A DNA stretch of 64,000 nucleotides from Pseudomonas yamanorum. Its GTDB lineage: Bacteria; Pseudomonadota; Gammaproteobacteria; Pseudomonadales; Pseudomonadaceae. The DNA is taken from contig NZ_JACARE010000014.1 in assembly GCF_013386765.1 (NCBI RefSeq), forward strand, positions 215,758 through 279,757, written 5' to 3'. Positions 16,799 through 24,853 of the stretch are shown here, in pieces. Position numbers and translations under genes: made by a program. Position 1 is the first letter of the stretch. Each line of letters begins with the position of its first letter. A model generated the notes under the pieces. It ran no database searches. It saw nothing but the letters and a program-made list of their open reading frames with translations, and was not told where the DNA came from.

Positions 16799-16885
16799 TG
16801 TAGGAGCTGGCTTGCCTGCGATGCAGACACCTCGGTTTTTCAGTAAAACCCAGGTGATGCTATCGCAGGCAAGCCAGCTCCCACA
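16799..16885. repeat. REPIN, GAGCTGGCTTGCC class
   Basis: TGTAGGAGCTGGCTTGCCTG on the left and its complement (CAGGCAAGCCAGCTCCCACA) on the right enclose a short spacer. It separates the convergent amidotransferase and CorA genes. Confidence 0.88.
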
Positions 16886-16914
16886 GTTTGATCTTCTGCA
16901 CATTGAAGAGCGTG

Positions 16915-17886
16915 TTACAGCCAGCCTGAACGCTTGAAACTGGCCCACAACCCCGTACACCCCACCGCAATAAACCCCAGCACCGCAAAATAGCCGTAGT
17001 GCCATTGCAGCTCCGGCATGTTCTGGAAGTTCATCCCGTAAATCCCGGCCACCGCCGTCGGGAACGCCAGAATCGCCGCCCACGCGGCAAACTTGCGCTG
17101 CACCACGCTTTGGCGCTGGGCTTCCAGCAACACCCCAATCTCAATGGTCTGGCTGGCAATATCCCGCAGGGTGGTCAGGTCTTCCATCTGCCGCGTGACG
17201 TGAATCTGCACGTCGCGAAAGTACGGGCGCATGTTCTTGTCGATAAACGGAAAACTCAGCTTCTGCAGCTCCTGACTGATTTCCACCATCGGCGCCACAT
17301 AACGCTTCAGCCGCAGCACATCGCGGCGCAAGCCGTGGAGTTTTTGGATGTCGTGTTCATTCAGGGAGTTGCACAGAACATTGCGCTCCAACTCATCGAC
17401 CTCGGCATGAATCGCCTCGCTCACGGGCTGGTAGTTCTCGGTGACAAAATCCAGCAGCGCATAGAGTACGAAATCTTCCCCATGCTCCAGCAACAGCGGC
17501 CGCGCCTCACAGCGCTGGCGCACATAGCCGTAGGACGCCGAATGGCCGTTGCGGGCCGTGATGATGTAGCCGTTGCCGGCAAAGATATGGGTCTCGATAA
17601 ACTCCAGCTTGCCGTTATCGCGAACCGGTGAGTAGGTCACGATAAACAGCGCGTCGCCGAAGGTTTCAAGTTTGGGGCGGCTGTGTTTTTCCAGGGCGTC
17701 TTCGATGGCCAGTTCGTGCAGGTTGAACTGGCGTTGCAGGTTGGCCAGTTCCAGGGCGCTGGGTTCTTCCAGGCCGATCCACACAAAGTGGTCGGGCTTG
17801 GCGGCCCAGGCCGCGCCTTCGTCGAGGGTGATATCGGTGACTTTCTTTCCGGCGCTATAGACGGCGGCCGCAACAACTCTACCCAT
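16915..17886 (-). CDS. CorA-family divalent cation transporter
   Basis: 323 residues. A long cytoplasmic domain rich in helices is followed by two C-terminal membrane segments, with the family signature YGMNF at the end of the first and a Pro-rich MPELQWHYGY periplasmic loop. CorA pentamers import Mg2+ (also Co2+ or Ni2+). LHELAIEDALEKHSRPKLE is a typical cytosolic segment. The substrate specificity could be Mg2+ or Zn2+. It is a single-gene unit, with only a weak ribosome-binding site (GAAG) seen before the ATG. Confidence 0.9.
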   Translation of the reverse strand: MGRVVAAAVYSAGKKVTDITLDEGAAWAAKPDHFVWIGLEEPSALELANLQRQFNLHELAIEDALEKHSRPKLETFGDALFIVTYSPVRDNGKLEFIETHIFAGNGYIITARNGHSASYGYVRQRCEARPLLLEHGEDFVLYALLDFVTENYQPVSEAIHAEVDELERNVLCNSLNEHDIQKLHGLRRDVLRLKRYVAPMVEISQELQKLSFPFIDKNMRPYFRDVQIHVTRQMEDLTTLRDIASQTIEIGVLLEAQRQSVVQRKFAAWAAILAFPTAVAGIYGMNFQNMPELQWHYGYFAVLGFIAVGCTGLWASFKRSGWL

Positions 17887-17947
17887 GGTGCTGATCGCTT
17901 CTTTATTGGATGACAGTTGCTGGGCAGCTTAGCCTGAACGCGCCCTC

Positions 17948-18047
17948 TGTAGGAGCGAGCTTGCTCGCGAAAAACCTGAGAGCGGCGCTTTAATCCAGAA
18001 AGGTCGCGTAATCGTTAACGTCCTTCGCGAGCAAGCTCGCTCCTACA
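17948..18047. repeat. REPIN, GCGAGC class, copy 2, overlapping a gene end
   Basis: Nearly the same 100-bp unit as 848-947, with ends TGTAGGAGCGAGCTTGCTCG and its complement. The right arm runs into the acyltransferase frame, which stops at 18015, so it supplies that protein's last residues (SELAREGR). Confidence 0.88.
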
Positions 18048-18770
18048 GGGGACCATTTCCAGTTCTCGATCCATGGCCTCAATACAGTCTTTCATTTGCT
18101 CGCGGCAAGTCTGCATTAACAGCGGCATGTCATCCATCGTCAGCCCCTTCGTAGGAATCGGCGGCAACGAGCGAATCAGAATATCGCCGCTGTTCCAGCG
18201 GTTGAGCTTCATCTGCTTCACATAGGTGCTGACACACACCTGCACAATCGGCACGCCCGCGGCGATAGCCATCTGGAACGCGCCTTTCTTGAACGGCAGC
18301 AGGGTTTCGCCGAAGTTGCGCGTGCCTTCCGGGAATACCCAGATCGAGGTGTCTGCATGCTGCAAGGTGTGGGTGGTGGTCAGCATCGAACGCCGTGCCT
18401 TGTGCGCGTTGCCCCGGTCAATCAACACATTGCCCGCCAGCCAGAACAACTGGCCGAACAGCGGCACCCACTTCAGGCTCTTCTTGCCGATACACACCGT
18501 GCGGTAGGGCACCACCGTGCCGAACACAAACAGGTCATAGTTGGACTGATGGTTGGCGATGATCACGCAACTGCTGGGCTTGTTGCGCAACGAGTCGACA
18601 TCCGCCTTCACCCGCAAGCGCAACAGCCACATCGCCGGCACGGCATACAGGCGCGCGCAGTAACGACTGTTGTCCGGGTTAAACGGCCGGCAGATCCCCA
18701 GCAGCACGCCCAGCACGCCCGCAATCATAAAATGCAGGCCCATCAACAACATGCGTAACAAAAAAAGCAT
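18015..18770 (-). CDS. 1-acyl-sn-glycerol-3-phosphate acyltransferase (PlsC family)
   Basis: 251 residues from ATG 18770. A longer frame to 18830 adds 20 residues before a hydrophobic segment and neither start has a clear ribosome-binding site. Residues 1-30 are a membrane anchor. The acyltransferase motifs are complete: NHQSNYD (HX4D), the FPEGTRNFGE block, and VPIVQVCVSTYV. It moves an acyl chain from acyl-ACP or acyl-CoA to the sn-2 position of lysophosphatidate, or to a related acceptor. The last 10 or so residues come from a REPIN, so the natural C terminus was probably altered by insertion. Confidence 0.87.
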   Translation of the reverse strand: MLFLLRMLLMGLHFMIAGVLGVLLGICRPFNPDNSRYCARLYAVPAMWLLRLRVKADVDSLRNKPSSCVIIANHQSNYDLFVFGTVVPYRTVCIGKKSLKWVPLFGQLFWLAGNVLIDRGNAHKARRSMLTTTHTLQHADTSIWVFPEGTRNFGETLLPFKKGAFQMAIAAGVPIVQVCVSTYVKQMKLNRWNSGDILIRSLPPIPTKGLTMDDMPLLMQTCREQMKDCIEAMDRELEMVPCRSELAREGR

Positions 18771-18929
18771 CGACACAGCCCATCGGGACAAAAGGTGGCG
18801 CAGTGTACGGATGTGCACTGTATTCGGCAATTGCCCCTATAGAGTCAGGAGATAGGCGATGTTTAAGCGCATGTTTCAACAAGACGTGACAGACACTGTC
18901 TAGAGCGGTTGTAGGCAATCCAGAATTCT

Positions 18930-18961
18930 TTGTAAGAAAAAGCCCGACTCAAGGTCGGGCT
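18930..18961 (-). terminator. Terminator of the crotonase gene
   Basis: AGCCCGAC-TCAAG-GTCGGGCT (18941-18961) with five A on its left, which give a U-run when read on the minus strand. It lies 25 bp after the crotonase stop. Confidence 0.8.
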
Positions 18962-18985
18962 TCGATTCAGCAGGCGCAGGTTTGA

Positions 18986-19675
18986 TTAACCCAAGTGGCC
19001 CTGATCCTGAATGATCGCGTCATCCAGGGCTTCCAGCAGCGCCTTACGCACCTTCAGCTTGGTGTGCTTGTGGGCGTTCATATTGATCTTCTTCAGTTGG
19101 CGAGCCGCCTCCAGCGCTGCGGCCTGCAACTCTTCCGGTGCGACCACCTTGTCCAGGAACCCGGCGCCCAATGCGTCCTGCGGGTTAAACATCTCGGCAT
19201 TGATCACCGAGCGGTGGAAGGCCGACTTGCGCAGACGATCCCGTGCCAGCTCGATCCCGGCGTGGTGCATGGTCATGCCGATCATCACTTCATTCAGGCC
19301 AATGCTGAACGGCCCGTCTACACCAATCCGGTAATCCGCCGACAACAAAAGGAACGCACCCTTGGCCACTGCGTGCCCGGGGCACGCCACGATCACCGGG
19401 AACGGGTGCGACAACAGGCGGCGGGCGAGGGTGGAACCCGACGTCACCAGGCTCACCGCTTCTTTAGGGCCGGCGGTCATCACCTTCAAATCATAGCCCC
19501 CGGACAAAATCCCCGGCGTGCCCGTGATGATCACCACCGCCCGATCCTTCTCGGCCTGATCCAGCGCTTGATTAAACGCACTGACCACGGCCGGCGAAAT
19601 GGCATTCACCTTGCCGTTGCTCAGGGTCAGGGTCGCGATACCGTCTTCGAGGTGGTAGGCAATCAACTCACTCAT
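18986..19675 (-). CDS. Crotonase-family enoyl-CoA hydratase/isomerase
   Basis: 229 residues from ATG 19675, which follows CAAGGAA; the frame continues open for 37 residues upstream. Crotonase features are visible: LTLSNGKVNAISPAVVSAF, the oxyanion-hole segment GTPGILSGGYDLKVM, and PGHAVAKGAFLLLSADYRIG. The second catalytic glutamate region reads IGLNEVMIGMTMHHAGIELA. The protein is short, as in monofunctional crotonases. Its substrate is unknown and no other beta-oxidation gene is adjacent. Confidence 0.88.
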   Translation of the reverse strand: MSELIAYHLEDGIATLTLSNGKVNAISPAVVSAFNQALDQAEKDRAVVIITGTPGILSGGYDLKVMTAGPKEAVSLVTSGSTLARRLLSHPFPVIVACPGHAVAKGAFLLLSADYRIGVDGPFSIGLNEVMIGMTMHHAGIELARDRLRKSAFHRSVINAEMFNPQDALGAGFLDKVVAPEELQAAALEAARQLKKINMNAHKHTKLKVRKALLEALDDAIIQDQGHLG

Positions 19676-20008
19676 GACGCGATTCCTTGTAATGCTTGTA
19701 ATAGAAGGACAGACGGCAGACGTTACCCACCGCGCCCGTCCTGGTAAAGCGCCATGACTGACTACCCAGTCAGACTTTTCCCGCATGCCCGCCCGCAGGC
19801 GGCCTTCAGCAGGGCGCAGCAGCTACTATAGACAAGCGCCGCGAGTGCCCGAGAATGGCAGAATCGCCGTGGTGTGCATGGCGCCGCAGAGGGCTGGAAC
19901 GGCATAACCGCCTAAGCGCATGAAAATTCTGAAAAAAACCTTTGCCATCGGAAAAGCTTTCGACTACATTAGCGCGCCTCGACAGACTGAATCAGTTTGA
20001 CGAGATAC
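19676..20008. other. Intergenic region before tRNA-Ser
   Basis: 333 bp without a convincing gene. It contains a small CTGACT/AGTCAG hairpin near 19756-19771 and the tRNA promoter at 19942-19970. The crotonase promoter must lie at its left end. Confidence 0.5.
19942..19970 (+). promoter_or_regulatory. Sigma-70 promoter of tRNA-Ser
   Basis: TTGCCA (19942-19947), a 17-bp spacer and TACATT (19965-19970), followed by a GC-rich discriminator (AGCGCGCC). Such discriminators are usual for stable-RNA promoters under stringent control. Confidence 0.7.
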
Positions 20009-20098
20009 GGTGAAGTGTCCGAGTGGCTTAAGGAGCACGCCTGGAAAGTGTGTATACAAGAAATTGTATCGAGAGTTCGAATCTCTCCTTCACCGCCA
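20009..20098 (+). tRNA. tRNA-Ser (GGA anticodon)
   Basis: A 90-nt class II tRNA. The acceptor stem GGTGAAG/CTTCACC is followed by the G discriminator and an encoded CCA. The anticodon loop CTGGAAA gives GGA (20043-20045), reading UCC and UCU. The long variable arm (TGTATACAAGAAATTGTATC) and the T arm GAGAGTTCGAATCTCTC are both clear. A terminator follows. Confidence 0.96.
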
Positions 20099-20112
20099 AA
20101 TTCGATGTAAAC

Positions 20113-20148
20113 AAAACCCCTGATTTCGAGAGAAATCAGGGGTTTTGT
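20113..20148 (+). terminator. Terminator of tRNA-Ser
   Basis: A perfect 14-bp stem AAAACCCCTGATTT/AAATCAGGGGTTTT with a CGAGAG loop. The A/T arms make it bidirectional. Confidence 0.9.
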
Positions 20149-20201
20149 GGTTTCTGGGGTTTGAATAGGTGGTTGTGCCAGGGAAAATTAAGCCAATGGG
20201 T

Positions 20202-20471
20202 TTAGGAGCACTGCGTAGCCATACGTCGCCCTATAACATCCAGCAAATCGCAACCATCGCGCAAAGGAATCGAACACAGCAGCGAAAAATCGCTAAGCAC
20301 AACCGTATCGCTGCTGATCTCCACGCGCAGTGCCAGATTTTCAAGAACTTGAGTAACAGCACGAATTCGATAACCAGCAGCGTCCAGCAAAATGTCCAGT
20401 GGCGCAGTGGTATCTACAAAAAGGGCAGGTGTTTCGCAATCGTTGCTGGTGAGAGCCATGTACTGGATCAT
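20202..20471 (-). CDS. Small unknown protein with a structured leader
   Basis: 89 residues from ATG 20471, preceded by ACGGAG; a second ATG lies 4 codons in. The sequence opens MIQYMALTSNDCETPALFVD and continues DILLDAAGYRIRAVTQVLE. It resembles, to my eye, the short DUF3077-like or DUF6124-like proteins common in pseudomonads, which have no known function; I cannot confirm this without a search. No membrane segment or catalytic motif is visible. The 5' region is unusual and is described separately. The overlapping plus-strand frame is judged a shadow. Confidence 0.6.
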   Translation of the reverse strand: MIQYMALTSNDCETPALFVDTTAPLDILLDAAGYRIRAVTQVLENLALRVEISSDTVVLSDFSLLCSIPLRDGCDLLDVIGRRMATQCS

Positions 20472-20479
20472 GCGTGAAT

Positions 20480-20610
20480 CTCCGTTTGCTTAAGGAGAGC
20501 TGCCACACATTTGTTACCAAACAAAAGGGTGGCAGCTGTACGCAGGTTGGCGAACCGGACAAACTGGAAAACCGGCAGACCCGAAGGTCTCCCACGCACA
20601 GCTACCATCG
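20480..20610 (-). ncRNA. Structured leader upstream of the 89-residue gene, with alternative helices
   Basis: Read on the minus strand, TGGTAGCTGT (20607-20598) can pair with ACAGCTGCCA (20539-20530) in a 10-bp helix that closes a branch with a UUCG-capped hairpin AGACC-UUCG-GGUCU (20590-20577). The same segment AGCTGCCAC (20537-20529) can instead pair perfectly with GTGGCAGCT (20506-20498), next to CTCC that faces the GGAG ribosome-binding site. The two helices exclude each other, as in attenuators and riboswitches. Nothing here shows that it is transcribed. Confidence 0.5.
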
Positions 20611-20800
20611 AGCAGCTTATTGCGCGTAGGGGCATCCCGCAAACTTGGCCGGGAGGCCTCTGCCAATTTGTAGTCGAGTCGCCAAACCCGAGTCGCTATG
20701 AGAGCGACCTGCGAACTATATGCCCCACCTCACAAGCCCGGCAGGGCGCGCCTTCCGATTGATCCGTAGGAAATCACTCCGGTTGACGAGCTGCACGCTT
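20611..20800. other. Upstream part of the leader region
   Basis: No gene seen. On the minus strand it holds a GTCGCTCTCATAGCGAC hairpin (20690-20707) and a TATAGT sequence near 20715-20720 that could be a -10 element without a clear -35. Confidence 0.4.
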
Positions 20801-21154
20801 TCAAGCCTGCACATACACCCAAGCCGTCAACCCCGAAGCCAACCCCACCGAAACCCGCTTATAGTCCGACACCTCATACGCATCCGCCGCCGCCAGTTCC
20901 TGCTCGGTGATCTGAAACACCATCCCCTCAACACTGTCCTCATTGCGCCCGCTAGGAGCAACGATCGGATGATGGGTCTTGCCACTGGCCGCCAACACCT
21001 CAGGATCCGTAATCTCCACCCAGCTTTTCGAGTACCCCAGCATCGCATCCTGCTGACCCACCAGCTCCCGGCCAAAGTTGGACAGTTGCACAGCCTTGTC
21101 CTGCAACGTGCCGTAGGAAAACAACAGCACGGGAAATTCGGTCGAGCGTTCCAT
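20801..21154 (-). CDS. Gamma-glutamylcyclotransferase-like (AIG2 family) protein
   Basis: 117 residues. The fold signature is visible as LLFSYGTLQDKAVQ (phosphate-like loop) and the catalytic Glu region LAAADAYEVSDYKRV. Family members make 5-oxoproline from gamma-glutamyl amines, but many short bacterial members have unproven activity. It is 18 bp from the M24 peptidase stop on the same strand and likely shares its transcript. Confidence 0.87.
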   Translation of the reverse strand: MERSTEFPVLLFSYGTLQDKAVQLSNFGRELVGQQDAMLGYSKSWVEITDPEVLAASGKTHHPIVAPSGRNEDSVEGMVFQITEQELAAADAYEVSDYKRVSVGLASGLTAWVYVQA

Positions 21155-21172
21155 CTTTATTCCTTGAAAAAG

Positions 21173-21835
21173 TTAAGCCAGCAAATCTTCGTAAAACGCA
21201 CCATAAGCTCCGCTCGGGTGCGCAATTTGTATCTCAAGAATCCACAGCCCTTCATTCGGATACTGGTCAAAATCCCCAAGATCACCGCCACGATAAATCG
21301 CATGGGGGAAATCGCTGACGCGGTGCCCTTTGATGTCCAGGTTCAACACCCAGCCCATTTCCTTCGCTTGCTCTTCGGCAAAACGATACAGCTCCAGGCC
21401 GACGACTTTGCCGTTCCTCCAGCGCTGTTCAACCCGGTCAAACAATTCTTTTGCTGCGCTCGCGCAAGCGGCTATCTCGGGATTGCTACCGGTGCTGAAT
21501 GTCGCCCCGGCATCCCCTTCATGCCCTTGCCACACGGCGCCCATGTCGATGAAGTAGATGTCGTTTTCCCCCAGAACCGGGTCGCCGTCGGAGCGTTCCT
21601 TGAAAGTTTTGAGGGTGTTGGCACCAAAGCGCACCAGCAGCGGGTGCCAGATGCGTTGCATGTCGAGGTCGGCGAGGACTTTTTTGCCGAGTTCGCGCGC
21701 TTCGGATTCGAGCATGCCGGGGCGGATGAGTTTGGACAGTGCTTCGATGGCGCGCCAGGTCATGGCCTGGGCGTAGCGCATTGAGTCGATGCTGTAGGCG
21801 ACGCCCACAGCTTCCTTGGATGATTGTGCGGTCAC
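21173..21835 (-). CDS. M24-family metallopeptidase-like protein
   Basis: 220 residues with the pita-bread core of aminopeptidase P/methionine aminopeptidase: YFIDMGAVWQGHEGDAGATF supplies Asp ligands, KGHRVSDFPHAIYRGG the His region, and LWILEIQIAHPSGAYGAFYE the Glu region. The protein lacks the usual N-terminal domain, so it is a short M24 form. Typical metal ligands look partly conserved, but I cannot confirm activity. It is co-oriented with the cyclotransferase-like gene. Confidence 0.82.
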   Translation of the reverse strand: MTAQSSKEAVGVAYSIDSMRYAQAMTWRAIEALSKLIRPGMLESEARELGKKVLADLDMQRIWHPLLVRFGANTLKTFKERSDGDPVLGENDIYFIDMGAVWQGHEGDAGATFSTGSNPEIAACASAAKELFDRVEQRWRNGKVVGLELYRFAEEQAKEMGWVLNLDIKGHRVSDFPHAIYRGGDLGDFDQYPNEGLWILEIQIAHPSGAYGAFYEDLLA

Positions 21836-21903
21836 CGGCTTTTCCTCGGCTTTATAGTGTCAGGCGTTATGCGTTTTACTATATAGCGATGGGGAGATGG
21901 AAC

Positions 21904-22482
21904 TTAAATATGCAACCACGCCATCCCACCCAGCACCACACTCACGCCCCCAGCGGTATACGCCATGCGCTTCAACCATTCCTTCCTTGTCAGCAACGTA
22001 ATCGCCGCCAACGAAATCGCGATCTGAATCGCGGTCATCGCCTGCGCCCAACGGTGATGCTGATGCAGTGCCTGCTCTGACTTTTCATCCCATTCCTTCG
22101 ACGTCGCTTCAAGCTTTTCCGCCTGTTTGCGCACCTCTTCCTTCTGGGTTTTATAACGCTCGATCTCGTCGGCGTAGTGCTTGGCATCAACGCCCGGAAT
22201 ATGCGTCGCCAGCTCCGCAAGGTTCTGCCGGCTGGATTTGGCCTGGTAGTAGTTCCACTGGTTGGCGGCTTCGGTCTTGAAGATGGCGGCGTTGTTTTTG
22301 TCCATCGCCGCTTCACTTTCGGTGGAGCCGGCCTGGTAGCTGAGCATGGCGCCCACGGTGGCCATGATGGCGGTCATCACGGCAATGCGGCTGGCGAAAT
22401 TGTCGCCCTGCCTGTGGGCATGTTCGGTGGTGTGTTCGACGTGTTTTTCGTGGGGGCTGGGGACTTCGAAGGCTTCGGACAT
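21904..22482 (-). CDS. DUF4337 membrane protein
   Basis: 192 residues. The N-terminal region is polar and His-rich (PHEKHVEHTTEHAHRQ). It is followed by a first membrane segment (residues 30-50), a long charged coiled-coil-like middle (YADEIERYKTQKEEVRKQAE) and two C-terminal membrane segments (ITLLTRKEW, GGVSVVLGGMAWLHI). This layout fits the DUF4337 family. Its function is unknown. Confidence 0.82.
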   Translation of the reverse strand: MSEAFEVPSPHEKHVEHTTEHAHRQGDNFASRIAVMTAIMATVGAMLSYQAGSTESEAAMDKNNAAIFKTEAANQWNYYQAKSSRQNLAELATHIPGVDAKHYADEIERYKTQKEEVRKQAEKLEATSKEWDEKSEQALHQHHRWAQAMTAIQIAISLAAITLLTRKEWLKRMAYTAGGVSVVLGGMAWLHI

Positions 22483-22536
22483 GGGGGCGTCTATGAAGGG
22501 TTTGAGGGACTCTGATTCTTCACCAGCGAAGCTGTC

Positions 22537-23421
22537 TCAATCCTGTACGTAATGCTGCAAACCGGCCACCAGGGCATCAAAGGTGACGCGGCAACGCGGG
22601 CTGTTGCGCAGGTCTTCGTGCATGGTGACCCAGGTGTCCAGTTGCAGCGCGAATGCGTCGGGCAGGACCCGGCTCAGGCGGGTGTCTTGCCGGGCCAGTT
22701 TGACCTGGCAGCCACCGATGCCGGCGCCGGCGCGGATCAGGGCCAGTTGCGCAAGGTCGCTGTCGCTGCTGAGGGAAAAGGCGTTGCGCTCGAACCCTTT
22801 GACGGCCAGGCTGCGGATGAAGGCGCTTTCCTGGTCGTAGCCGATGACTGAGTGGGCGGTGAGGTCGTTCAGGCTCTGGGGTGTGCCGTGTTGTTGCAGG
22901 TAGTCGTTGCGTGCGTGCAGGCCGACTTCGATCACGCCGATACGTTTCGCCAGCAGTTGTTCCTGGCTGGGTCGGACCATTCGCACGGCGATGTCGGCTT
23001 CCAGTTGCAGCAGGTCCAGCAGGCGGTTGCTCAGTACCAGTTCGACCTTGAGGTGCGGGTGCTGTTGGCGCAGGCGGGTGATGATCGGCGGCAGGACTTC
23101 CACGCCGATCACTTCGCTGGCAGACACCCGCACCACGCCTCGCACTTCCGGGCCTTGAGGTGAAGCGGCACGTTCGAGGGCGGCGGCGGTGGTTTCCATG
23201 GTCTCGGCGTGGGTGCGCAGGGTGAGGGCGACGGCCGTGGGCAGCAGGCCGCTGGGGGAGCGGGTGAACAGGACGACACCCAGGGCTTTCTCCAGCGCAG
23301 CGATGTGCCGGCCCACCGTGGGCTGCGTAATGCCGAGCAACCGTGCGGCCCCCGACAGTGATCCCTCCTTGAGTACGCCGAGGAATGACCGGTAAAGCTC
23401 CCAACCAATATTCGATACCAT
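22537..23421 (-). CDS. LysR-type transcriptional regulator
   Basis: 294 residues from ATG 23421 (MVSNIGWELYRSFLGVLKEG); 102 extra in-frame codons upstream are not typical of the family. The winged helix runs from about residue 8 to 65 (GSLSGAARLLGITQPTVGRH, then LEKALGVVLFTRS). The rest is the two-lobe effector domain (GVVRVSASEVIGVEVLPPII). It is divergent from an NAD(P)-binding oxidoreductase gene, the usual layout for a LysR regulator and its target. Confidence 0.9.
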   Translation of the reverse strand: MVSNIGWELYRSFLGVLKEGSLSGAARLLGITQPTVGRHIAALEKALGVVLFTRSPSGLLPTAVALTLRTHAETMETTAAALERAASPQGPEVRGVVRVSASEVIGVEVLPPIITRLRQQHPHLKVELVLSNRLLDLLQLEADIAVRMVRPSQEQLLAKRIGVIEVGLHARNDYLQQHGTPQSLNDLTAHSVIGYDQESAFIRSLAVKGFERNAFSLSSDSDLAQLALIRAGAGIGGCQVKLARQDTRLSRVLPDAFALQLDTWVTMHEDLRNSPRCRVTFDALVAGLQHYVQD

Positions 23422-23517
23422 GCATAAATGTATAGCGTCTGGATGATCTTCGGCAATTCCTCTATAGCCCGGCGACGAACAGAATCGCCCCATCAAGTAA
23501 CCCTCAGGGGAAAAAGC

Positions 23518-24486
23518 ATGAACAAGGTTCTGGTGTTGGGCGCGACAGGCGGGATTGGTGGTGAGGTGGCGCGGCAGCTGTTTGCCGCCGGTTGGCAGGT
23601 ATGCGCCCTGACGAGGGATGTGGATAAGGCCCACAAACAGAGCGCCGATTTCATATGGATAAAAGGCGATGCGCTGAATCGTGAGGAGGTTGTTGCGGCG
23701 GCGAAGGGCTGTTCGGTGATCGTGCATGCGGTGAACCCGCCCGGCTATCAGCGCTGGGCGGAGCTGGTGCTGCCGATGATCGACAACAGCATTGCGGCGG
23801 CTATCGCTGAAGGGGCGACGATTGTCTTGCCGGGCACGGTTTACAACTACGGTCCCGATGCATTTGCGCGGATAGAAGAGGACTCACCCCAGAACCCGCG
23901 TACCCGCAAGGGCGCGATCCGGGTGGAGATGGAGCAGCGTTTGCGCGAGGCCAGCCAGCATGGCGCGCGGGTATTGATCGTGCGGGCTGGCGACTTTTTC
24001 GGTGCCAAGGCCGGCAGCAGCTGGTTTTCCCAAGGCTTGGTCAAGCCCGCAAAGCCGGTGACCAGCGTGACTTATCCCGGCGCGCCAGGCGTGGGGCATC
24101 AGTGGGCTTATCTGCCTGACGTGGCAAGCACCATGGTGGCGTTGATTGCACGCCGAGACTCTCTGGATGCCTTTGCCCGTTTTCATATGGCGGGCCATAT
24201 CGACGCCGATGGCCGGCAGATGAGCCTGGCGATTCAGCGGGTGGTGTCACGCAGGACCGGCCAGCAACCTGCTGTGCGTGCTTTCCCGTGGTGGCTGCTG
24301 AAACTGGCCGCACCCTTTGTCACCACCTTCCGTGAGATGCAGGAAATGCGCTACCTGTGGCAAACCGAGGTGCGCATGGATAACCGCCTCCTGGTACAGA
24401 CATTGGGCAGCGAACCGCACACGCCTTTGGATGAGGCCGTCGAGGCGACGTTGGCGGGCATTGGCTGCCTGCCTAACGGCGCCTGA
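23518..24486 (+). CDS. NAD(P)-binding epimerase/reductase (extended SDR)
   Basis: 322 residues from ATG 23518, preceded by CAGGGG. The Rossmann motif is VLVLGATGGIGGEVARQLFA. A YxxxK-type motif is not obvious, so it belongs to the atypical, NmrA or epimerase-like side of the superfamily. Other blocks are SVIVHAVNPPGYQRW and TIVLPGTVYNYGPDAFARI. The divergent LysR gene probably controls it. The substrate is unknown. Its 3' end overlaps the opposite-strand DUF2784 gene by 14 bp. Confidence 0.85.
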   Translation: MNKVLVLGATGGIGGEVARQLFAAGWQVCALTRDVDKAHKQSADFIWIKGDALNREEVVAAAKGCSVIVHAVNPPGYQRWAELVLPMIDNSIAAAIAEGATIVLPGTVYNYGPDAFARIEEDSPQNPRTRKGAIRVEMEQRLREASQHGARVLIVRAGDFFGAKAGSSWFSQGLVKPAKPVTSVTYPGAPGVGHQWAYLPDVASTMVALIARRDSLDAFARFHMAGHIDADGRQMSLAIQRVVSRRTGQQPAVRAFPWWLLKLAAPFVTTFREMQEMRYLWQTEVRMDNRLLVQTLGSEPHTPLDEAVEATLAGIGCLPNGA

Positions 24487-24829
24487 TCAATCGCACATAC
24501 ACCGCGATATTGATTAACAGCACCAGCGCGCCCAGCCCCAGCTGGATCTGCGGCGTCAGCCCGGCCGGGTAGATTAGGGTCAGGATGTAATGCTCGATAA
24601 ACCCGCCGCCATAACCGTCCTGCCCGGCCAAATGGCGAAACAGATTTTCCCAGCGGGTCAGCGGGCAGGGCAGGTGGAACACTTCCACCGCAACGCCCCA
24701 CGCGGCAGCAGGCAAGTGCAGCCACATGACCGGCCGCCATTTAAGTGCGAGCAACCCGCCAAACAGCACAAACAAAATGAACGACAAATGAAACAGCACC
24801 AGGCCGTCGGCGGCAAAACGGTAGAGCAT
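24473..24829 (-). CDS. DUF2784 membrane protein
   Basis: 118 residues with three or four hydrophobic segments: LVLFHLSFILFVLFGGLLAL, MWLHLPAAAWGVAVEVF, and LGLGALVLLINIAVYVRLI. The Cys/Pro-containing LPCPLTRWEN and GFIEHYI between them are family marks. Function unknown. It converges on, and overlaps, the oxidoreductase gene. Confidence 0.85.
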   Translation of the reverse strand: MLYRFAADGLVLFHLSFILFVLFGGLLALKWRPVMWLHLPAAAWGVAVEVFHLPCPLTRWENLFRHLAGQDGYGGGFIEHYILTLIYPAGLTPQIQLGLGALVLLINIAVYVRLIRRR

Positions 24830-24853
24830 GATGGGGTTCGCTTTGTGAATGGA

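Noticed and set aside
20341..20595. An 84-codon minus-strand frame overlapping the leader
   Set aside because: Cys/Ser-rich with no family resemblance; it crosses the structured leader and the start of the better-supported 89-residue gene.
20009..20800. Genomic island or prophage at tRNA-Ser
   Set aside because: Neither an integrase nor a repeat of the tRNA 3' end was seen in the following kilobases, and the downstream genes look chromosomal.
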